This document shows positions 58,422 to 64,000 of a DNA stretch of 64,000 nucleotides, one piece after another (the stretch's first letter is position 1; the number at the start of each line of letters is the position of its first letter). Source of the stretch: Terana coerulea (taxonomy: Eukaryota; Basidiomycota; Agaricomycetes; Polyporales; Phanerochaetaceae); assembly GCA_024811115.1 (NCBI GenBank), contig JAKOGH010000035.1, positions 62,001 to 126,000 on the forward strand, in the 5' to 3' direction. Both the position numbers and the translations under genes were made by a program. The notes below the pieces were generated by a model. That model did not search any database. It was given only the letters and a program-made list of their open reading frames with translations, and was not told where the DNA came from.

Positions 58422-59931
58422 TCATGCCGTTATCGCGGCACGGACATGCTCTGATTGCAATGGCGTCGGTGCAATACCAGACTCTACCTCCTCCACCAAT
58501 CCGAGGACATCTCCGGCACATCCAAACGACAAGGTGAATCCAGACCCACCCTGTCCATAGGAGTGGACGATTTTACTCAGTGAGCCGTCGGCTTTCCTCC
58601 GGAGCTCGCGCTCGACTCGCACGTTCTCGCCACGAGCGGGCCGAAGGCTTTGCACGATGGGGGAATAGGGGTCGAGCTCCGCGTTCTCGAGCCCCGGGAC
58701 GGAGCGGTTGCAGCGAGCGCGCGTCCGGCACATCTCGGGGCTATCCAGCGTCAGGTCCGGGTTGGGCTCGTGCGGTTGAGCAATGCCTACACGCAAATAA
58801 CGAATGAGCCGTAATGAAGAATGAAGAGCACGGTGTACACACCTCCAAGAATCAGGGTCTTATCGTTGCGAGGCACGATGATGACGATTCCACCAGCCTC
58901 ATCGCGCTTGTTGTAATCATTGGCAACGACGAGGACCTCAGTCACCTTCGGGAACTTTGTGCCGTCGTTGACAACACGGATGAGCGCACCACGCAGAGGG
59001 TACACCGCCTTGTCGCCCGCTGCTTCGAATGCGCCGAGACCGGTCGCATCGATGATATAATGGGCATCGAAGCGCTCCAAAAGCTCGTCTTCATGTTCGA
59101 GCAGATCGCCAGAGATGTGCTCGGTGACGAGCTTGCGGCCCTTGGCCTGAACGAGATCGCGCAGCCACATCATGTACGCATCGATGTCGACCACCGGTGA
59201 TACATGCTTGTAGGCATCCACGACGCCGGCTTCTTGGCTCACTGCATGCTTCGTGACCAGCTTGGAGTCGCGCTCATAGCCGGGGATCTGAGAATAACGG
59301 CGGTAAGAGAGAAGGACTACTCCGAGAGTGATTCCTGTACCTTGGCCGCCTCTATCTCGATCATCTTCTCGTACTCTTCCTCATTCTCTCAAATTGGCTT
59401 ATCGAAGAAGAAATTCCCTCAACCGGATTCCGTGGCCGGCCGGACCATCGACAGGAAGTATCTTGTTCAACTTCCCAACTTCCCAAAGGCACGGTACGAC
59501 GTCTTGCACCAGACCTTGGATAGCGTTAGGGAGATGACGTCCGTGTGCCTGCCACAGACAGCCGGTGGCCACTCCCAGCTACAAAACATTTGTAAATATG
59601 CATGCATGTTCAACATTTGACGTGGACATTCAGAGCGCCGGCGATCTGAGACGTGATGCGGTTTTCGAGTGACGCCCAACGTTCAGAGACTACCGTGACT
59701 GAATAACCGGCATCGATCAGGGCCCAAGCGGTCTGTTGTCATACGATCAGCCTCAGTTGTATACATTCGTCTACCGGGACCCACCGTGAGGCCGGTGACA
59801 CCGCCGCCGACAACAAGTACACGCTTGTCGGATTATTTTGACTTGTTTGGGTTGACACCCTCGCATACAACGAGCTCGCCGTTGACCTTGGAGAGGTACA
59901 CATTGGAAGTGGAAGCAACTTAGGAAGACAT
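58422..59931 (-). pseudogene. D-amino-acid-oxidase-like pseudogene, copy C
   Basis: The five-exon layout of the DAO genes is kept, but the gene is dead. Exon 1 begins with the ATG at 59931 and hits a stop at codon 4 (MSS, stop). A second stop falls in NKSK-stop-SDKRVL near 59836, where copy D reads NQSKHTDKRVL. In the exon near 59400 bases are lost around RLRVANFFFDKPIEQNEEEY and the frame breaks. The later exons stay open: MSQEAGVVDAYKHVSPVVDI, ATGLGAFEAAGDKAVYPLRG, ALIRVVNDGTKFPKVTEVLV, HSYGQGGSGFTLSFGCAGDV. Copy C is the only DAO copy with stop codons, so its loss is unlikely to be mere sequence error. Confidence 0.85.
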
Positions 59932-61483
59932 TGTGCGTTTTGTGGTAGCTGATGGGGTTCGAGCTGCAGGAGTGTGAATGCGAGGGAGCTGCTGGTGAAG
60001 ATGAGCGAAGGAGTAGAGGAAGAGATGTTGATGTACTCACTTCAGCGTCGAATCTTTCGCCTATAGTATCGCGGAAGCGCTGTCGTTGGGTGCGTGGTCT
60101 TGCAGTCCCTGCACTTTGAGGCAGGGAACTCGACCGCAAACAGCCAAAAACGATTTTCATCGCCGACATACACGCCCTAGCACCTTCTGGTCAGCAATAG
60201 ATGCCTCAAACAGCGAACCAGAAACGCAAACCTTCAAATAATTAACAGCAGCGCCACGTTTATTCGAGAAGGCCAGGAACTCGGCCATTGTCTCGAACGT
60301 CTAGATGCTCTGAATGAGAGAAACCGGTGACAATAACCTGTGAAAACTTACTTGACCAACTTCTCAGCATCTTTACAATCTATTCTGCGTACGCATTCTA
60401 GGCACACGGGAAAGAGCCTACTATGCCACTCTCGAAAAACGCGGGTTGTCACTGCGTCATCTTCGAGTGCCAGCAAGGCCCGGGCGCCTTGGACCGTCTG
60501 TGTTAAACGACCTAATACACTTTTTTTGCCGATCCTACCTTTAAAACATACAGCTGGCATCATTTTATGAGACACAGCATATGCCACGCAGCCCGATTTC
60601 GAGCTTAGCTCGGCATGGCGTGGCCATTGCCTCTGAAGACGTGGTGGTGGGAAGAAACCGACGCCACCACGACACCCACTTAAAACGGAGTGATAGACGC
60701 CGTCCCCATGTTTCCGTCGTTTGGCGCTAAACGATGTTGTCATTCAGCCTGCTCCTAACCACCACTCCGTTTCGGTATGTTAAGTTTGGCTTTCCCTGTC
60801 TCGTACGACAGATCATTTACCCCATTTACAGATGTAATTTTAAAGAGAATATTTGAAAAACTCTGCGCGAACATGTGTCTAGGTCAGCGAGCATTTAGCC
60901 TGAAGCTCCTCGCAAATTCTTCACCGGGAGTCTGGAGCATCTACACTCAGTCATCTCATTCAGTCATTTAATATTTTGGCTTTCGTCAACAAACATGGGG
61001 AGGATGCTCCGGCCACGTCAAGAAGCTGTCCTGGATCGGGCTACCCGCGTCCCCCTGCGCGAAGCACGCGCAAGCGCTCACGAGGCCAAAAACGCCGGTA
61101 AGTGTTAAGTTTTGGAACGAATTTGTAGTGGGGAGTCTTGACCGTATTCAGCAGACAAAATTTGCGAAGGCCTCGTCTGTGCGGAGCTCAGTCTCAACGA
61201 CCGTGCTGGTGTCTGGATACCATTAGAGGCATTCTTTGCATGGAGGTGAACTAGAACGGCGCCAACGACCAGCGACGTTTCTGTGCTGTAAGCTGCACTT
61301 CGTTGAACTATGAGGGGTTGTCAACTAAAATTGATATACTGCAGTATTTGGAAAAATCTGGGACATAAAAGCAGCTCGACGATGGCGACACTCTCAACAG
61401 CACCACCTCTCCCCTCTTCTACTCTCAACACCTCCACTGCACCACCACTCCCCGTATTAACTCTACTTCGCGTTTGACTCGAA
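59932..61483. other. Divergent region between DAO copies C and D
   Basis: About 1.55 kb between two head-to-head DAO copies. No gene is recognised; frames at 60340-60743 on both strands have no family features. CATAAAA at 61364-61370 is a plausible TATA-like site for DAO-D, 114 bases before its ATG. Confidence 0.45.
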
Positions 61484-62986
61484 ATGGCCTCTCAGACAAC
61501 ACAGATTTACCTTACCAAGCAGGCTGGCGAGCTCGTTGTCTGCGAAGGGCCGAATCCCAACCAGTCCAAGCATACAGACAAGCGAGTGCTCGTTGTCGGT
61601 GGCGGCGTTACTGGTCTTACTGTGAGCAAACCACACATTTTCCGAGAAGTAGGCATTTATTAGGAAACATAGAATGCATGGGCACTTTTGGATGCTGGCT
61701 ACTCTGCGACAGTTGTCTCGGAGCGTTGGGCATCGCTTGAGAACCGCATCACCTCTCAGATCGCGGGTGCCTTGTCAGTATTTTTTCACACAGTATTCCT
61801 GGTATGTACGGTCATACTTACACTGTCGTCCAGGTGGGAGTGGCCACCGGCTGTCTGCGGTAGGCACACCGACGTGATCTCCCTCACTCTCTCGAAGACC
61901 TGGTGCAAGACATCGTACCGCGCCTTCGAGAAGCTCAACGAAATTCTACCTGCTGATGGTGAGGCTGGACACGGCGTCCGGCTGAGGGTGGCCAACTTCT
62001 TCTTCGACAAGCCGATCGAACAAAACGAAGAAGAATATGAGAAGATGCTTGAGATCGAGGCCGCCAAGGTATGGAATTTTCCACGGATGCCTGATTTGAC
62101 TGTATCTCAAACATATCTAGATTCCCGGTTACGAGCGTGACTCACTTCTTGTAACGAAGCACGCCGTAAGCCAAGAGGCTGGCGTTGTCGATGCATACAA
62201 GCACATCACCCCCGTCGTCGACACCGATGTCTACATGCTGTGGCTTCGTTCCCTCGTCATTTCCAAGGGCGGCAAGGTGGTTACCGAGCACATCTCTGGC
62301 GACCTGTTCGAGCACGAAGACGAGCTACTGGAGCGTTTCGAGGCACAATGCATCCTCAACGCTACTGGTCTCGGCGCTTTCGAAGCTGCGGGCGACAAGA
62401 CAGTGTATCCTCTGCGTGGTGCACTCATCCGGGTCGTAAACGACGGTACGATGTTCCCGAAGGTCACCGAAGCCCTCGTGGTCGCAAATGACTACAGCAA
62501 ACGCGACGAAGATGGCGGCATTGTCTTCATCGTTCCTCGCAACGATAAGACACTCATTTTAGGTGGTGAGTACTTTATCCAATACACGGAGACTGCTCAA
62601 GTTGCCAACATATCGGATTTCCAGGTATTGCCCAATCAAATGAGCCCAACCTCGACTTGACGCTCGACAGCCCGGAGATGCGACGGATGCGCACTCGCTG
62701 CAACCGTTTCGTCCCGGGACTCGAGAACGCGGAGCTCGATTCTCACTCGCCCATCGTGCAAGGCCTCCGGCCTGCTCGCGGCGAGAACGTTCGCGTAGAA
62801 CGGGAGCTGCGCAGGAAGGCCGATGGCTCGTTAAGCAGGATCGTTCACTCGTACGGCCAGGGTGGCTCAGGATTCACGCTGTCATTCGGTTGTGCCGGAG
62901 ATGTGCTGAGCTTGGTGGAGGAGGCGGAGGCAGGCGTTGCACCCACTCCGCTGAAGTCGGAGGGTTGGTCGCAATGCACGATATAA
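61484..62986 (+). CDS. D-amino-acid-oxidase-like FAD oxidoreductase, copy D (intact)
   Basis: This is the one complete DAO copy. It oxidises an amino acid, most likely a D-form, with FAD and releases hydrogen peroxide and ammonia. Exons: 61484-61621, 61673-61773, 61834-62068, 62121-62565 and 62625-62986, in frame throughout, 426 residues. MASQTTQIYLTKQAGELVVC is an extension before KRVLVVGGGVTGLT, the FAD loop. NAWALLDAGYSATVVSERWA, WEWPPAVCGRHTDVISLTLS, ILNATGLGAFEAAGDKTVYP (NATGLG is a common DAO motif), IVQGLRPARGENVRVERELR with a likely carboxylate-binding Arg, and HSYGQGGSGFTLSFGCAGD follow. The C-terminus WSQCTI has no peroxisomal signal, unusual for DAO. Confidence 0.9.
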
Positions 62987-63302
62987 CAAGAGTTCGAGCA
63001 TTTTATCAGCACAGTTAGAGATATTCTACATCATACTAGTATATAATTTATTTCATCGTACTTGAACAGTATCTATTCAACCTCCTTAACAGGCGCGCTC
63101 GACAGCAACGTTGCGCCGAGGTTGTTGAATACATATCATTCTGCATTGCCCGAGGGAGTACAGATTTAGAGTCGAAAATATGGGAGTTGCGCATGCAATA
63201 TTTGTGACGGGCTGCAGCCAAATAGTTACGCTCATTAGAAAGCGCTGAGCTGTTCGCAGGCTATTTGAGTCGTTGCTCAGAACGCATGTGCTGTAAATTG
63301 GC
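62987..63302. other. Convergent 3' spacer
   Basis: A short region between the ends of DAO-D (+) and CLF1 (-). It is AT-rich, with no gene seen. Confidence 0.45.
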
Positions 63303-64000
63303 CTATACATCGAGACCAGCTGGTGTGCTTCTATTAATGTTCTTCCACGCATGGGCAGCCCGCAATAGTTTTAAAGACGACATTTCCGCCTCATCCTCGT
63401 CATTCTTGAATACGAGTTGATCGTCTGAGTAGAATGAAGTTCTGTCAGCGTGGTGAATCAATGCAGCATGAGGGTATACGTACCTTCAACCGCCGTTCCG
63501 ACCAAGTCGTCAGCTTGCCGAGCTCTTGGGACAGGCATCATACGCTCGACCTTGGCAATGTCTTCAAGCTTACCGTATTCTTCCTCAAGTCTTTTCCACG
63601 CATGTAATAGTTCCAATCGCTAGAACACATGAGACATAGGTACTAGAGAGATCATGGCAGATAGACGTACTTCATGCTTGAGACCCTTCAATCTGAGGTC
63701 CTGATAGCCGCGTTTGAAGACACGCCTCGCTAATTCCATGTCGCCTGGTACCATCTTGACACTTGTGTCCCCGCCTTGATCCTCCCAATCCTTCTGTGGT
63801 GCACACATCGCCGCGGCTTCAAGGTGAGCGTACGATGCCCAGACCTTGACAGATGCGCTCGCTGCGACGAGTCGTTCGTACAGCTCGCGGGCCCGCGCCC
63901 GCTCGCCTTCCGCCGCTTCGAGGTCAATGTACTTCTTCCAGAGCAGCTCGGGCGCGGCCAGTGTAGGCCGAGAGATACCGAGTTCGAACACGGCGCGTGC
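63303..64000 (-). CDS. CLF1: Pre-mRNA-splicing factor CLF1 (crooked neck), C-terminal part
   Basis: A HAT-repeat scaffold of the Prp19-associated complex that helps assemble the catalytic spliceosome in the nucleus. Only the 3' exons are in the window; the 5' part lies beyond 64000. Reading on the minus strand: MFELGISRPTLAAPELLWKK, DLEAAEGERARARELYERLV, VKVWASYAHLEAAA, MELARRVFKRGYQDLRLKGL, then after an intron RLELLHAWKRLEEEYGKLED, ERMMPVPRARQADDL and, after another intron, DDQLVFKNDEDEAEMSSLKL, ending TPAGLDV at 63303. The alternating aromatic and Glu pattern is that of HAT repeats. No damage was seen. Confidence 0.92.

Noticed and set aside
1..64000. Secondary-metabolite cluster
   Set aside because: A glycosyltransferase, a GMC oxidoreductase and dioxygenase-like genes occur, but they are far apart and no backbone synthase is present.
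1..64000. Retrotransposons, rRNA, CRISPR arrays
   Set aside because: No reverse transcriptase, integrase, transposase or rRNA sequence was seen, and the repeats lack regular spacing.

Overview
The window looks like nuclear DNA of a mushroom-forming basidiomycete (Agaricomycetes; a polypore is my best guess). Genes are cut by many short GT-AG introns of roughly 50-70 bases. Several proteins belong to families I know mainly from Agaricomycetes: DUF6534, DUF6699, DUF3455, PWP-like BTB proteins and a large uncharacterised membrane-protein family. The only structural RNAs found are two Pol III tRNA genes. There is no sign of prokaryotic operons, rRNA or CRISPR.

Layout. 0-5.5 kb: the 3' part of a UDP-glycosyltransferase, a convergent membrane-protein gene and a doubtful small gene. 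5.9-7.4 kb: D-amino-acid-oxidase-like (DAO) copy A. 9.7-10.7 kb: a membrane-anchored glutaredoxin-like protein without its active-site cysteine. 11.5-17.5 kb: three BTB/POZ genes in one orientation with an NmrA-type reductase among them, ending in a repeat-rich element. 17.8-24.2 kb: divergent housekeeping genes for acetoacetyl-CoA synthetase and the ER-fusion GTPase Sey1. 25.8-29.5 kb: DAO copy B and a MYND/Mss51-like gene. 29.9-35.0 kb: two DUF6534 membrane-protein genes, then tRNA-Val. 36.4-45.7 kb: GMC oxidoreductase, LYAR-type zinc finger, DUF6699 protein, cytochrome c peroxidase and tRNA-Trp. 46.4-49.5 kb: DUF1479 dioxygenase-like gene and a fourth BTB gene. 49.8-58.3 kb: an inverted-repeat element, a putative small secreted protein, a DAO fragment, and three tandem units of about 2.3 kb each carrying a secreted DUF3455 gene. 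58.4-63.0 kb: DAO copies C (dead) and D (intact), head to head. 63.3-64 kb: the 3' end of the splicing factor CLF1.

The accessory theme is local gene-family expansion: five DAO loci, three DUF3455 genes, four BTB genes and two DUF6534 genes, interleaved with ordinary housekeeping genes. A DAO fragment lies exactly at the edge of the DUF3455 array, and DAO-C lies at its other side, so the two expansions probably share a rearrangement history.

A second theme is technical or evolutionary. Many genes, including likely single-copy ones (cytochrome c peroxidase, LYAR, acetoacetyl-CoA synthetase), are broken by single-base indels, often in short C, G, A or T runs. This looks more like residual consensus error than mass gene death, although DAO-C also carries real-looking stop codons. 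All gene models were spliced by eye. Exon borders given as exact had consensus GT/AG ends and kept the family's expected protein sequence.
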